Source of the DNA: Thalassobellus sp050294475
Lineage (GTDB): Bacteria > Bacteroidota > Bacteroidia > Flavobacteriales > Flavobacteriaceae
DNA: 64,000 nt
NCBI GenBank assembly: GCA_050294475.1
Contig: JBNKOE010000013.1
Coordinates: 248,001 to 312,000, forward strand
Direction: 5' to 3'
This document shows positions 34,596 through 44,305 of this stretch, in pieces. Each line of letters starts with the position of its first letter. Within the stretch, counting starts at the first letter, position 1. Below the pieces are notes generated by a model, which worked only from the letters and a program-made list of their open reading frames with translations, was not told the DNA's origin and searched no databases. Both the position numbers and the translations under genes were made by a program.

Positions 34596-35663
34596 TTAGT
34601 TAACTAGAGAGTTTTTGAATTCTTTTTGCTCTTTAATCCAAGCATCATATTCTTCTTGAGTTTCTACTACAATTTTCATTTGCATATTGTAATGAGATTT
34701 TCCACAAATCTTATTACATAATAGCAAATAATCGAACTCATAACGTTCTAAAGCTTCTTCACCTTTAGCTATTAATGATTCACTATTTTTAACTCTAATT
34801 TCATTAATTTTTGAAACCTTTTCTTGTATTTGGGATGTTTCACGCATGTCTGCTGTAGTAACTGTAGGTGTGAAACCAAATTGTGTAATCATACCAGGAA
34901 CACAGTTCATTTGTGCACGAAAATGAGGCATATAAGCTGAATGCAAAACATCTTGAGAACGCATTTTAAACAATACAGGTTTACCTACTGGTAAGTGTAA
35001 TTCTGTTGTAATAATATCATCTTGTGCATTAGGATCTGCTTCATCTAAACCTAAAATATTAGCTCGGTCTATATCAATTAAACGAACATTAGCTTTACCT
35101 AAAGTATTATCAGATCCAGCATATCTAGCTTTCCAGTTAAATTGTTGTGCATATAACTCTACTACTAATGGGTCATCACTTTCATCAACCCCCATAATAT
35201 TAATCCAAGTACTTAATCCGTAAATAATTAATCCAGCTAAAACTATTACAGGAATAATTGTCCAAATAGCTTCTAACTTATTATTATCGGCAAAAAATAA
35301 CGCTTTTTTACCTTTTTCTCCTTTATATTTAAAAGCAAAATAATGTAATAAAAATTGTGTAATTATCTGAACAATAAAAATAATTATCAATGAGACAACC
35401 ATTAAATTGTCAATAGTTGGACCATGCTCAGATGCAGAGTTAGACAATAAAGGTAAATCGCCCCATTTAATAAAACATACAATGGTAATGATATAAATGA
35501 ATGCTAAAAAGCCCATCATTAAATACCCATTCATGGTATTATCTTTGTCACTAGCAACTTGAGAATTTTCGTTTTTAGCTTGAGCTAAATCAAAAATCTT
35601 TACCATTTGCCAAATGGCAACTAAAATAAATACTAAAACTATAATTGTTAATAAAGCAGTCAT
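34596..35663 (-). CDS. coxB: Cytochrome c oxidase subunit II
   Basis: 355-residue CuA-bearing subunit. CuA ligands by motif are H241 (DVLHSAYMPHF), C316, C320, H324 and M327 (CNKICGKSHYNM). The position between the two Cys that is often Glu is Lys318 here; that residue contributes a backbone carbonyl, so the change is tolerable. Four hydrophobic segments (about 3-20, 47-66, 87-110, 134-152) exceed the usual two, and a charged 30-residue insertion (about 276-305) precedes the CuA loop. Subunit II takes electrons from cytochrome c domains of complex III. It follows actF by 31 bases and precedes coxA by 27. Confidence 0.95.
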   Translation of the reverse strand: MTALLTIIVLVFILVAIWQMVKIFDLAQAKNENSQVASDKDNTMNGYLMMGFLAFIYIITIVCFIKWGDLPLLSNSASEHGPTIDNLMVVSLIIIFIVQIITQFLLHYFAFKYKGEKGKKALFFADNNKLEAIWTIIPVIVLAGLIIYGLSTWINIMGVDESDDPLVVELYAQQFNWKARYAGSDNTLGKANVRLIDIDRANILGLDEADPNAQDDIITTELHLPVGKPVLFKMRSQDVLHSAYMPHFRAQMNCVPGMITQFGFTPTVTTADMRETSQIQEKVSKINEIRVKNSESLIAKGEEALERYEFDYLLLCNKICGKSHYNMQMKIVVETQEEYDAWIKEQKEFKNSLVN

Positions 35664-35694
35664 TGGTATCGTTCGTCTTTATTTAATATCTTGA

Positions 35695-37059
35695 TTAATA
35701 ATGAAATTCTTCACTTTCTTTTCTAAAAGGATATCCTTTTACAAGTAGTGGTGCTTTTGTTAATGCAGTAAACACTACAAATATGAATAATCCGGCAAAT
35801 AATAATACTGAACTAATTTCAGGAATACCAATAAACCATTGATCTCCTACTGTAGCAGGCATAATCATATTGAAAATGTCTATATAATGTCCAAATAAAA
35901 TTACTAAACCTGCCATAACCACAAACCAAGGAATACGTTTGTAATCGGCATTCATTAACATTAATATTGGGAATACAAAATTCATTACTACCATACCTAA
36001 GAATGGTAATTTATAGTCTTGGAAACGTGTTACAAAATAGGTTACCTCTTCTGGAATATTTGAATACCAGATTAACATAAATTGTGAGAACCATAAATAT
36101 GTCCAGAAAATACTAAAAGCAAACATAAATTTAGCAACATCATGTAAATGATTTTCATTTACAAATTCAAGCACACCTTTTGATTTTAAGTATATAGTAA
36201 TTAAAGCAATTACAGTAATTCCACTTACAAACATACTCGCAAATACGTACCATCCAAATAATGTAGAGAACCAGTGTGGATCTACACTCATAATCCAATC
36301 CCAAGACATCATAGACTCTGTATAAATAAAGAATACTAAAAATGCAGCTGAAATACGGAATGACTTTTTGAAGTTACTTTTATCTTCGGCTGTATCTTGT
36401 GCAATTGAAAATTTACGTGAAAAATAACGGTATGCAGTCCAACCAGCAATAAATATTAATCCTCTAACAGCAAACCATCCAACATTTAACCAATCAGATT
36501 TTCCGTCAATTAATTTATCATAATGTTCACTTTCTGGATTAGTTACTTCTGGATTCATCCACATAAAGATACTATCATGTCCTAAATAATGAGAACCAAC
36601 AGCTATAGCTAATACAATTAAAGCACCTGGTAATAAGTATGAAGTAATGCCTTCCATAACTCTAAATAATACAGGAGACCATCCTGCTTGAGATGCTATT
36701 TGAATAGCATAAAACGCTAAAACACCTAACGCAATCATCATAAAGAAAAATGCTGCTACATATAAAGCAGACCAAGGTCTATTTGCTATTTGATGTTGAA
36801 CATGTTCAATATGCTTTGCATGCTCATCAACTTCTGCATGACCTGCATCAGCATGAGCCTCTTCACCATGCGTGTCATGACTTAGAGCAGCATGTGTTGC
36901 TTCTTCAGCATGACCACCTCCATGATGTTCACCTGCAAGCAAGGTTTCAACCTCTTCAAAAGACTTATGAGATGTGAAAAAACCATAACCAACACCTATG
37001 ACTCCTAATATCATTAAGATGAAAGAAAATGTCTTTAATTTATTCGAAAATGTGTACAT
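35695..37059 (-). CDS. actF: Alternative complex III subunit ActF
   Basis: 454-residue membrane protein with about ten helices, placed as the sixth act gene and homologous in plan to ActF/ActC-like quinol-oxidising subunits (NrfD-like fold). Motifs in the core include WDWIMSVDPHWFSTLFGWYVFAS written here in part as WDWIMSVDPHWFST. A histidine-rich segment (12 His between residues 45 and 89) lies between the first and second helices, facing the periplasm by usual topology (inference). It is 21 bases after actE and 31 before coxB. Its likely role is structural or proton-handling within the complex; ActC is the better-supported quinol site. Confidence 0.9.
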   Translation of the reverse strand: MYTFSNKLKTFSFILMILGVIGVGYGFFTSHKSFEEVETLLAGEHHGGGHAEEATHAALSHDTHGEEAHADAGHAEVDEHAKHIEHVQHQIANRPWSALYVAAFFFMMIALGVLAFYAIQIASQAGWSPVLFRVMEGITSYLLPGALIVLAIAVGSHYLGHDSIFMWMNPEVTNPESEHYDKLIDGKSDWLNVGWFAVRGLIFIAGWTAYRYFSRKFSIAQDTAEDKSNFKKSFRISAAFLVFFIYTESMMSWDWIMSVDPHWFSTLFGWYVFASMFVSGITVIALITIYLKSKGVLEFVNENHLHDVAKFMFAFSIFWTYLWFSQFMLIWYSNIPEEVTYFVTRFQDYKLPFLGMVVMNFVFPILMLMNADYKRIPWFVVMAGLVILFGHYIDIFNMIMPATVGDQWFIGIPEISSVLLFAGLFIFVVFTALTKAPLLVKGYPFRKESEEFHY

Positions 37060-37079
37060 ATCTATATAATCTTATCTTC

Positions 37080-37625
37080 TTACTTTACTAAATCAGCTCT
37101 TAATTTCAACACGTATGAAACTACTTGCCAACGTTCTTCCTCATTCAATTGGTTAGCATAGCTACCCATGGCATTTTTACCGTAATAAATAGTATGGTAA
37201 ATACTGCCTTCAGTAATTTCTCTATCAGCATAATTTGGTATTCCAAGAATTTTTTCTCTTTTAACTAAATTACCTTGACCTTTACCTTTATTACCATGGC
37301 AGATAGCACAATAAATATCAAACAACTGCTTTCCATGTTCTAAATCTACTTGTGTTGAATCTAACGGGCTTGTTAAAGTAGCTTTAGCTAATTCATAACC
37401 TTCCGTAGAATTTTCAATATCAAAAGGAACAAACCCTCTTGGTATAGAACCCTGAGCAGGTATTTGTGCTTCAACTCCATTTTGAAATGCAGCTTCACCA
37501 TAAGTTTCGTAACCTGCAGATTCATACATATTTGGCATGAATTGATAGTTTGGCGCTGTATCCTTTTTACAAGACACTGCTACGAAAATAACTGCTAATA
37601 CTAATATTTTAATTAAGCTCTTCAT
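37080..37625 (-). CDS. actE: Alternative complex III cytochrome c subunit ActE
   Basis: 181-residue monoheme lipoprotein. Lipobox VAVSC with lipidated Cys19; heme motif C106-A-I-C-H110 (YCAICHGNKGKGQG); a Met in NAMGSYANQL is a likely sixth ligand. I chose ATG 37625 (MKSLIKILVL) rather than the longer frame from TTG 37649: it gives a clean lipoprotein signal and leaves a seven-base gap after actD instead of a 17-base overlap. In the complex it passes electrons from ActA/ActB to cytochrome oxidase. Part of the actA-F-coxBA operon. Confidence 0.93.
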   Translation of the reverse strand: MKSLIKILVLAVIFVAVSCKKDTAPNYQFMPNMYESAGYETYGEAAFQNGVEAQIPAQGSIPRGFVPFDIENSTEGYELAKATLTSPLDSTQVDLEHGKQLFDIYCAICHGNKGKGQGNLVKREKILGIPNYADREITEGSIYHTIYYGKNAMGSYANQLNEEERWQVVSYVLKLRADLVK

Positions 37626-37632
37626 CTTTTTC

Positions 37633-38163
37633 TTAATGCGCTTTATCAATTAAATTAATCTCAACTGCTCCAGTTTCCTTAAGCAAACTTTCTAACTCAT
37701 CTTCATTACCGTTTACTGCGATTTCCATTAAAAAATGATCATCTGTAGTTCTTGGATCAGGATTTTCAGCATTTTTGAATGGCCACATTCTACTACGTAA
37801 GTAAAAAGTGACTACCATTAAATGCGCTGCAAAAAATACCGTTAGCTCAAACATAATAGGCACAAATGCTGGCATATTTTCTATATAGCTAAAACTTGGT
37901 TTACCTCCTATGTTTTGAGGCCAATCTTCAATCATAATAAAATTCATCATTACAATTGCAACTGTTAAACCAACCAACCCATACATAAAAGCTGTTATAG
38001 CAATACGTGTAGGTGCTAAGCCCATAGCTTTGTCTAGCCCGTGAACAGGAAATGGTGTGTATATTTCTTCAATGTGAAATCTTTCTGCCTTAACTTTTTT
38101 AACAGCAGACATCAATACATCATCATCGGTATAAATAGCGTGAATTACTTTAGATGCTTCCAT
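37633..38163 (-). CDS. actD: Alternative complex III subunit ActD (DUF3341)
   Basis: 176-residue protein with two membrane helices in the middle (about 57-80 and 99-120) and the DUF3341 pattern: an N-terminal soluble half with FHIEEIYTPFPVHGLDKAMG and a conserved PAFVPIMFELTVFFAAH. In the known complex ActD bridges the membrane and periplasmic subunits; it carries no cofactor. It begins three bases after actC ends and lies seven bases before actE. Confidence 0.93.
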   Translation of the reverse strand: MEASKVIHAIYTDDDVLMSAVKKVKAERFHIEEIYTPFPVHGLDKAMGLAPTRIAITAFMYGLVGLTVAIVMMNFIMIEDWPQNIGGKPSFSYIENMPAFVPIMFELTVFFAAHLMVVTFYLRSRMWPFKNAENPDPRTTDDHFLMEIAVNGNEDELESLLKETGAVEINLIDKAH

Positions 38164-38166
38164 TGT

Positions 38167-39624
38167 CTACGCTTCGTTTTTATTGTTAGTTTCTTTATCT
38201 CCAGAGGTTCTTGCATCTGCTCCTGTTCCTACTAAGCTATCACCTCTTTCTCTAATATTTTTATAACGCTCTCCTGAAGATTTTAAAATAGTTTTAACTT
38301 CAGCCTGTGCAATTACTGGGAAAGTTCTAGAATATAATAAGAATAATACAAAGAAGAATCCTATAGTTCCTATAAAAATTCCAATATCTACAAATGTTGG
38401 TGAGAACATCGTCCATGATGATGGTAAGTAATCTCTGTGTAACGATGTTACAATAATTACAAAACGCTCAAACCACATCCCAACGTTTACCACAATTGAT
38501 ATAAAGAAAGAGAACATAATACTTGTTCTAAGTTTCTTAAACCACATAAATTGTGGAGAGAAAACGTTACAAGACATCATCATCCAATATGCCCAAGCAT
38601 AAGGACCTGTTGCTCTGTTTAAAAAAGCATACTGTTCAAATTCTACACCAGAATACCATGCAATAAATAACTCAGTAATGTATGCCACACCTACTATAGA
38701 ACCTGTAATCATAATTACAATGTTCATTAATTCGATGTGTTGTACTGTAATATAATCTTCTAGGTTACATACTTTTCTCATAATAATAAGAAGCGTATTT
38801 ACCATGGCAAACCCAGAGAATACCGCACCAGCAACAAAGTATGGTGGGAAAATTGTTGTATGCCAACCAGGAATTACCGAAGTAGCGAAATCGAATGATA
38901 CAATAGTATGTACAGAAAGTACTAAAGGTGTTGCTAAACCAGCAAGTACTAAAGATACTTCTTCAAAACGTTGCCAATCTTTAGCGCGTCCTGACCATCC
39001 AAAACTTAATAATGAATATATTTTCTTTTGAAAAGGTTTAATAGCTCTATCTCTCAACATAGCGAAATCTGGAAGTAATCCTGTCCACCAGAATACTAAT
39101 GATACTGATAAGTATGTTGAAATTGCAAATACATCCCAAAGTAAAGGTGAATTAAAGTTTACCCATAATGAACCAAATTGATTCGGAATTGGTAACACCC
39201 AGTATCCTAACCAAGGACGACCCATGTGAATAATTGGAAACAAACCTGCTTGAACTACCGAGAAGATAGTCATAGCTTCTGCAGAACGGTTAATTGCCAT
39301 TCTCCATTTTTGACGGAACAATAAAAGTACCGCTGAAATCAGAGTTCCTGCGTGACCAATACCTACCCACCAAACAAAGTTAGTAATATCCCAAGCCCAA
39401 CCTACGGTCTTGTTTAATCCCCAAGTTCCAATACCTGTAGATACAGTATATAAAATACATCCAATACCCCAAAGGAAAGCTACAAGTGCTATAGAAAATA
39501 CTATCCACCATTGTTTATTTGCTTTTCCTTCTACTGGTTTAGCCACATCCACAGTAACATCGTGATATGATTTTTCCCCAGTAACTAAGGGTCTTCTAAT
39601 AGGTGCTTCGTAATGAGACGCCAT
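38167..39624 (-). CDS. actC: Alternative complex III quinol-binding subunit ActC (NrfD family)
   Basis: 485-residue NrfD-type integral membrane protein with about ten helices; it provides the menaquinol oxidation site beside the ActB iron-sulfur chain. Recognisable parts are WDITNFVWWVGIGHAG, FPIIHMGRPWLGYWVLP, VSFDFATSVIPGWHTTIFPP and LHRDYLPSSWTMFSPT. The C-terminus is a polar tail rich in Lys, Asp and Thr. It follows actB by 28 bases and precedes actD by three, within one operon. Confidence 0.95.
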   Translation of the reverse strand: MASHYEAPIRRPLVTGEKSYHDVTVDVAKPVEGKANKQWWIVFSIALVAFLWGIGCILYTVSTGIGTWGLNKTVGWAWDITNFVWWVGIGHAGTLISAVLLLFRQKWRMAINRSAEAMTIFSVVQAGLFPIIHMGRPWLGYWVLPIPNQFGSLWVNFNSPLLWDVFAISTYLSVSLVFWWTGLLPDFAMLRDRAIKPFQKKIYSLLSFGWSGRAKDWQRFEEVSLVLAGLATPLVLSVHTIVSFDFATSVIPGWHTTIFPPYFVAGAVFSGFAMVNTLLIIMRKVCNLEDYITVQHIELMNIVIMITGSIVGVAYITELFIAWYSGVEFEQYAFLNRATGPYAWAYWMMMSCNVFSPQFMWFKKLRTSIMFSFFISIVVNVGMWFERFVIIVTSLHRDYLPSSWTMFSPTFVDIGIFIGTIGFFFVLFLLYSRTFPVIAQAEVKTILKSSGERYKNIRERGDSLVGTGADARTSGDKETNNKNEA

Positions 39625-39652
39625 AATTATATAATTGATTCTTTAATTAAAT

Positions 39653-42600
39653 TTATGCTTCAGTTGTATTTCTCACTTTTGTATGGTACTGCACATTAGG
39701 CTTTGTACCAACACTTTCTAATAAGTGATACATACGATCATCTTCTAAAAGTTTTGCAACTTTACTTTCTTTATCGTTGATATCTCCAAATACCATAGCT
39801 CCGTTACTACAAGCTGCAGAACATGCTGTTTGGAATTCTCCATCTTTAATTTCACGTCCGTCACGTTTAGCATCTAGAATGGTTTTTTGTGTTTTTTGAA
39901 TACACATAGAACATTTTTCCATAACACCACGAGAACGCACTACAACATCTGGATTTAACACCATACGTCCTAAATCATCATTCATATGATAATCGAACTC
40001 ATCATTACCATTGTATAAGAACCAGTTGAAACGACGTACTTTATAAGGACAGTTGTTTGCACAATATCTAGTACCAACACAACGGTTATAAGCCATATGG
40101 TTTTGACCTTGACGACCATGAGAAGTTGCTGCCACAGGACAAACTGTTTCACAAGGTGCGTGGTTACAATGTTGACACATTACTGGTTGGAATGCTACTT
40201 GAGGGTTTTCAGTTGGATTTTCTAACTGACCAAAACCTCCTAAAGAACCTTGATCTCCAAATAATCCTGAAAACTCTTCTTTCTTAGTAACATCCTCTTC
40301 AAATGTTTCTTCAGATGAATAATATCTATCAATACGTAACCAATGCATATCACGGCTACGACGTACTTCTTCTTTTCCAACTACTGGCACATTGTTTTCA
40401 GCATGACATGCAATCACACATGCTCCACATCCTGTACAAGCATTTAAATCGATTGATAAGTTGAAGTGATGTCCAATTGAACGATCAAATTCATCCCATA
40501 AATCAACTTCTGGAGAAGTAACTGGAGTTTCTTCATGATTTAATGAAACCGTTGGAACTTTATTCCAAACATCTCTATCTGAAGTATTAAATATCTCTAA
40601 AGTAGTTTCTTTAATAATATCTCCACGTCCCATCAATGTATTATGCAACTGCACTGAAGCAAATTCATGCTCGCCAGCAGCAGCTTCAATAGTAACGTTT
40701 TGTACTTTATTAAAACCTTGGTATAATGCATATGCATTAACACCTGTTTTCATTTCTTCTTTTAAACCTAATGTTTTTCCGTAACCTAATGCTAAACCAA
40801 CAGAACCTTTTGCTTGCCCTGGTTGAATCATTACTGGTGCTGTAATAGTTGTACCATTAACAGTTACTTTAGCATAACTTCCGTTTAAAGCCCCAGTAGC
40901 AACATGTTTATTTTCTAAACCAAGCGCATCTGCATCTGCTTTAGAAATAGTTAGGTAATTATCCCAAGATGTTCTTGTAAGAGGATCTGGAAATTCTTGC
41001 AACCATGGGTTGTTGGCTTGTTGACCATCTCCCATACCTACTTTAGTATATAAAGTTAATTCAAAATCACTAGATGATTTTACAGAAGACACTAAAGCAT
41101 TTACTGCATTTCCAGAAGGCGTTTCAGTTTCTTCTGAAGTTTCCTCTTCTGAAGTTTCCTCTTCTGTTTGAACTGCAATTTCTCCAACATAAACACCATC
41201 ATGTAAGGCTTGATTGAAAGAGCTTCCTCCTAAAATAGTGGTTCCCCAAGCGTCTTTAATATAATCGTGATAAGAAACATCGTTCCCTATCCATTTTAAT
41301 AAAGCTTCTTGAAATTGTCTTGTATCAAATAAAGGACGAATAGTTGGTTGCGTTAATGCATAGTGTCCTTTTTTAATTTCAACATCACCCCAAGATTCTA
41401 AATAATGTGGTGCTGCTGCTAAATATTGTGTTTCTGTAGAAGTTTCGTCTTCTTTCATTGAAAACGCTACAGATAATTCTGTTTTTTTCAATCCTTCAGC
41501 AAAATCTGAAGCATTTGGCAAGGTATATAATGGATTTACACCACTCATAATAATTGCAGCAACTTTACCAGCTTTCATATCGGCTACTAAAGAGGCAACT
41601 GCTTTATCATTACCTTGTCTTGTTTTTATTGGAGTTGCTTTATCAAAAGCTTTGCTACTTAAAGCTTCATTTATTTCTAAAGCAACAATTTGAGCATTTA
41701 CATCTTGTATTCCTGTAACTACTAAACCTTTACTTCCTGCTTTCTTTAATTGAGCTGCTGCCTTTTTAACAGCAATATCAATATGCTCTGGTAACGTTCC
41801 TGAAACAGAACCACCAACAACATAACTATATAATTTAGCTAAAGCTAACTTTTGTTCGCTTGGTTTTAGAGGCACACGCTTATCTGCATTAGCACCTGTT
41901 AACGACATATTAGATTCAAACTGAATATGACGAGACATTTTACCATGATCTGGAATTCTATTTTTAGAATACCCAGAATCAAATCCGCCACCTTGCCAAT
42001 CTCCTAAGAAATCTGCTCCAACAGAAACGATTGTCATTGCTTTAGAAAAATCGTAATTAGCTAATCCGCGTTCTCCATATTTAGCTTGGTAAGCATCTAA
42101 TGCAGCAGATTCTGAAACAGCATCATAAACTACATGACGAACATTACCATACTTTTCGCTAAACTCAGATATTAATTTACTAGTAGATGGACTTGCAAAA
42201 GTTTGTGTTAACAACACAATGTTTTTATTAGCCGCTGCGATATCAGTTAATTTTTTGCTTGTTTCAGCATCAAAATCACTCCAAGAAATAGCGTTTCCAT
42301 CTTTTTTAGGCTCTTGTACTCTTAAACTATCATACAAACCTAAAACAGAAGCATTTACTCTGGCATTTGCACTACCATTGGTAGTCGCCAAAGTATTGTT
42401 TTCAATTTTAATTGGACGACCTTCACGTGTTTTAACTAAAACACTAGCAAAATCAAATCCATCAGCAATTGTTGTAGCATAATAGTTAGCAACACCAGGA
42501 ATAATTTCCGTTGGCTGTACGATATAAGGAATTGATTTTTTTACAGGACCCTCACAAGCAGCTAAAGATGCAGCAGCTGTAGTAAACCCTACGTATTTTA

Positions 42601-42766
42601 AGAAATCGCGTCGCGTTGTAGACGAAGCTTCTAATGTATCTTTATCTCCTAAAAATTCATCAGTAGGTATTTCTGCTACAAACTCGTTTTGCTTTAGCGT
42701 CTCAACAATAGAGCTATTCTCGTTTAGCTCTTCAACACTTTTCCAGTATTTCTTGTTTGATGACAT
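39653..42766 (-). CDS. actB: Alternative complex III iron-sulfur subunit ActB
   Basis: 1037-residue fusion of a molybdopterin-oxidoreductase-like domain (no molybdenum cofactor in this family) and an iron-sulfur domain. The Tat-like RR pair is at residues 52-53 (TTRRDFLKYVGF), followed by the lipobox SLAAC with Cys71, so it is likely a Tat-exported lipoprotein. Cys clusters in the C-terminal third are CTGCGACVIACHAEN, CQHCNHAPCETVCP, CVGTRYCANNCPYK and CSMCIQKTQ with a later CSAACS; in known complexes these hold three 4Fe-4S and one 3Fe-4S cluster. A short acidic run (EEETSEEETSEETET) near residue 540 looks like a small repeat expansion. It passes electrons from quinol to the ActA and ActE hemes. 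Confidence 0.95.
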   Translation of the reverse strand: MSSNKKYWKSVEELNENSSIVETLKQNEFVAEIPTDEFLGDKDTLEASSTTRRDFLKYVGFTTAAASLAACEGPVKKSIPYIVQPTEIIPGVANYYATTIADGFDFASVLVKTREGRPIKIENNTLATTNGSANARVNASVLGLYDSLRVQEPKKDGNAISWSDFDAETSKKLTDIAAANKNIVLLTQTFASPSTSKLISEFSEKYGNVRHVVYDAVSESAALDAYQAKYGERGLANYDFSKAMTIVSVGADFLGDWQGGGFDSGYSKNRIPDHGKMSRHIQFESNMSLTGANADKRVPLKPSEQKLALAKLYSYVVGGSVSGTLPEHIDIAVKKAAAQLKKAGSKGLVVTGIQDVNAQIVALEINEALSSKAFDKATPIKTRQGNDKAVASLVADMKAGKVAAIIMSGVNPLYTLPNASDFAEGLKKTELSVAFSMKEDETSTETQYLAAAPHYLESWGDVEIKKGHYALTQPTIRPLFDTRQFQEALLKWIGNDVSYHDYIKDAWGTTILGGSSFNQALHDGVYVGEIAVQTEEETSEEETSEETETPSGNAVNALVSSVKSSSDFELTLYTKVGMGDGQQANNPWLQEFPDPLTRTSWDNYLTISKADADALGLENKHVATGALNGSYAKVTVNGTTITAPVMIQPGQAKGSVGLALGYGKTLGLKEEMKTGVNAYALYQGFNKVQNVTIEAAAGEHEFASVQLHNTLMGRGDIIKETTLEIFNTSDRDVWNKVPTVSLNHEETPVTSPEVDLWDEFDRSIGHHFNLSIDLNACTGCGACVIACHAENNVPVVGKEEVRRSRDMHWLRIDRYYSSEETFEEDVTKKEEFSGLFGDQGSLGGFGQLENPTENPQVAFQPVMCQHCNHAPCETVCPVAATSHGRQGQNHMAYNRCVGTRYCANNCPYKVRRFNWFLYNGNDEFDYHMNDDLGRMVLNPDVVVRSRGVMEKCSMCIQKTQKTILDAKRDGREIKDGEFQTACSAACSNGAMVFGDINDKESKVAKLLEDDRMYHLLESVGTKPNVQYHTKVRNTTEA

Positions 42767-42799
42767 ATTATATAATTGAATTACTTCTTATTAAATTTA

Positions 42800-44092
42800 T
42801 TAATAGTGACATTTACCACATTCTAAACCACCCATTTCAGCTTCCGTAAATTCTTTTACGCCATACTTTTTAGACAGCTCTTCGTGTATTTTTTTGTAAT
42901 AGTCATTATCCTTAATATTCACATTAGTTGTTCTATGACATTCAATACACCAACCCATTGTTAAAGGCGCAAATTGCTCTACAACTTCCATTGTTTCAAT
43001 AGGACCATGACATGTTTGACACTCTACACCGGCAACAGTAACGTGTTGTGAGTGATTAAAGTAAACAAAGTCTGGTAAGTTATGAATTCTAACCCATTTA
43101 ACTGGTTGAGAATTTCCTGTGTATTTTTGATCGGCATCATCCCATCCTACAGCTTTATATAATTTTTTGATTTCACCATCATAAAATTCTTTTGAATATT
43201 CTGGTGATGTTTCACCATTATACTCATAAATTGATTTATGACAGTTCATACAAACATTTAAAGAAGGAATACCTGAAGTTTTACTAACTCTTGCAGAAGA
43301 GTGACAATATTTACAATCTATACCATTATCTCCCGCATGTATTTTATGTGAAAAATGAATTGGTTGTACTGGTTGATAACCTTGATCTACTCCTATTTGC
43401 ATTAAATAGCCATATGCAAAATAAGCACTTGTTAACAATAAGAAAATTGAAAACACTAATACTAAAAATTGATTTTGCACAAATGCTTTCCAAAGTGGTG
43501 TTTTTGAATCTTCAGGCAACTCAATATTTTGAGCTAATGCAAAACGACGTAATGTTTTGTTAACTAAAAACAACCCAACTGCTAACAATAAAAACAAGAT
43601 AGCTAATGCTCCTAAAATAATTTCGTTAGAAATAATACCAGAAGAAGCTCCTTTTGTTTCAGTTGTTGTTACTGTAGTTTCTGTTTGAGCTGGCGCTTTT
43701 TTCTCTTCAGCAGTATAAGCTAAAATATTATCAATATCTTCATTTGATAATTGCGAAAATGCAGTCATTGCTGCACCACCAAACTCGTTATAAATTTTGT
43801 TTGCGTAGGCATCTCCAGATTTAATAACACCTGAACTATTTTTTACCCAAGCGTAAATCCACTCTCTATCTAAACCTTGTTCATCAGATAAACGAGCTTC
43901 TACATTACGCAGTGCAGGTCCTGTCATTTTCTTATCTAACTTATGACAAGCAGCACAATTCGCATTAAATAATGATTTTCCTTTTGCTGGATCTCCATCT
44001 TGAGCAGAAAGAGAGGTCGTAAACGCTAATAAAATAATTAAGCCGACATGAAGAATGCTTTTACTTAATTTACGGTGAATCACCTGTTTCAT
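42800..44092 (-). CDS. actA: Alternative complex III multiheme cytochrome ActA with fused class I domain
   Basis: 430-residue protein with six CxxCH motifs, starting at Cys46, 260, 281, 358, 382 and 425. The first belongs to an N-terminal class I cytochrome c domain (about 32-130; NCAACHK, with Met109 as likely sixth ligand). A Thr/Glu linker and two membrane helices (about 155-177 and 208-230) separate it from the five-heme domain typical of ActA (CKYCH, CMNCHK, CQTCHG, CIECHR, CGKCHY). Signal peptide is residues 1-30. It is the first gene of the operon, about 75 bases after the predicted transcription start. ActA moves electrons from ActB toward the oxidase. The N-terminal fusion may be normal in Bacteroidota; I am not certain. 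Confidence 0.93.
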   Translation of the reverse strand: MKQVIHRKLSKSILHVGLIILLAFTTSLSAQDGDPAKGKSLFNANCAACHKLDKKMTGPALRNVEARLSDEQGLDREWIYAWVKNSSGVIKSGDAYANKIYNEFGGAAMTAFSQLSNEDIDNILAYTAEEKKAPAQTETTVTTTETKGASSGIISNEIILGALAILFLLLAVGLFLVNKTLRRFALAQNIELPEDSKTPLWKAFVQNQFLVLVFSIFLLLTSAYFAYGYLMQIGVDQGYQPVQPIHFSHKIHAGDNGIDCKYCHSSARVSKTSGIPSLNVCMNCHKSIYEYNGETSPEYSKEFYDGEIKKLYKAVGWDDADQKYTGNSQPVKWVRIHNLPDFVYFNHSQHVTVAGVECQTCHGPIETMEVVEQFAPLTMGWCIECHRTTNVNIKDNDYYKKIHEELSKKYGVKEFTEAEMGGLECGKCHY

Positions 44093-44173
44093 ATTGTTGG
44101 TTAAATTAACTTCTAAACTTTGGTATGACTTTTGTCATTTTATAAAACAAAATAAACTTATAAAAATCTCAGG

Positions 44174-44202
44174 CAAAAGTAATATTTAAAGTCGATTTGC
44201 AA
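44174..44202 (-). promoter_or_regulatory. Promoter of the act-cox operon
   Basis: Minus strand reads TTG (44202-44200), 18 bases, TACTTTTG (44181-44174), matching TTG / TAnnTTTG. Expected start near 44167, leader about 75 bases to actA. Confidence 0.65.
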
Positions 44203-44279
44203 AATGTTACAGAACTGTTAATTTGTAATTTAGAGAGATTCTAAATAATAAAAACAACCACAATTTAAATTATTACGTA

Positions 44280-44287
44280 TACATTTG
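44280..44287 (+). promoter_or_regulatory. Probable -7 element for the SPOR protein gene
   Basis: TACATTTG, an exact TAnnTTTG match. No TTG lies at the ideal spacing upstream. Its last three bases are the TTG that would begin an extended frame, which argues for the ATG at 44306. Confidence 0.45.
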
Positions 44288-44305
44288 TACAAATATATAA
44301 AGAAA

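Noticed and set aside
37080..37649. Longer start for actE at TTG 37649
   Set aside because: It adds eight basic residues before a clean lipoprotein signal and overlaps actD; ATG 37625 is better.
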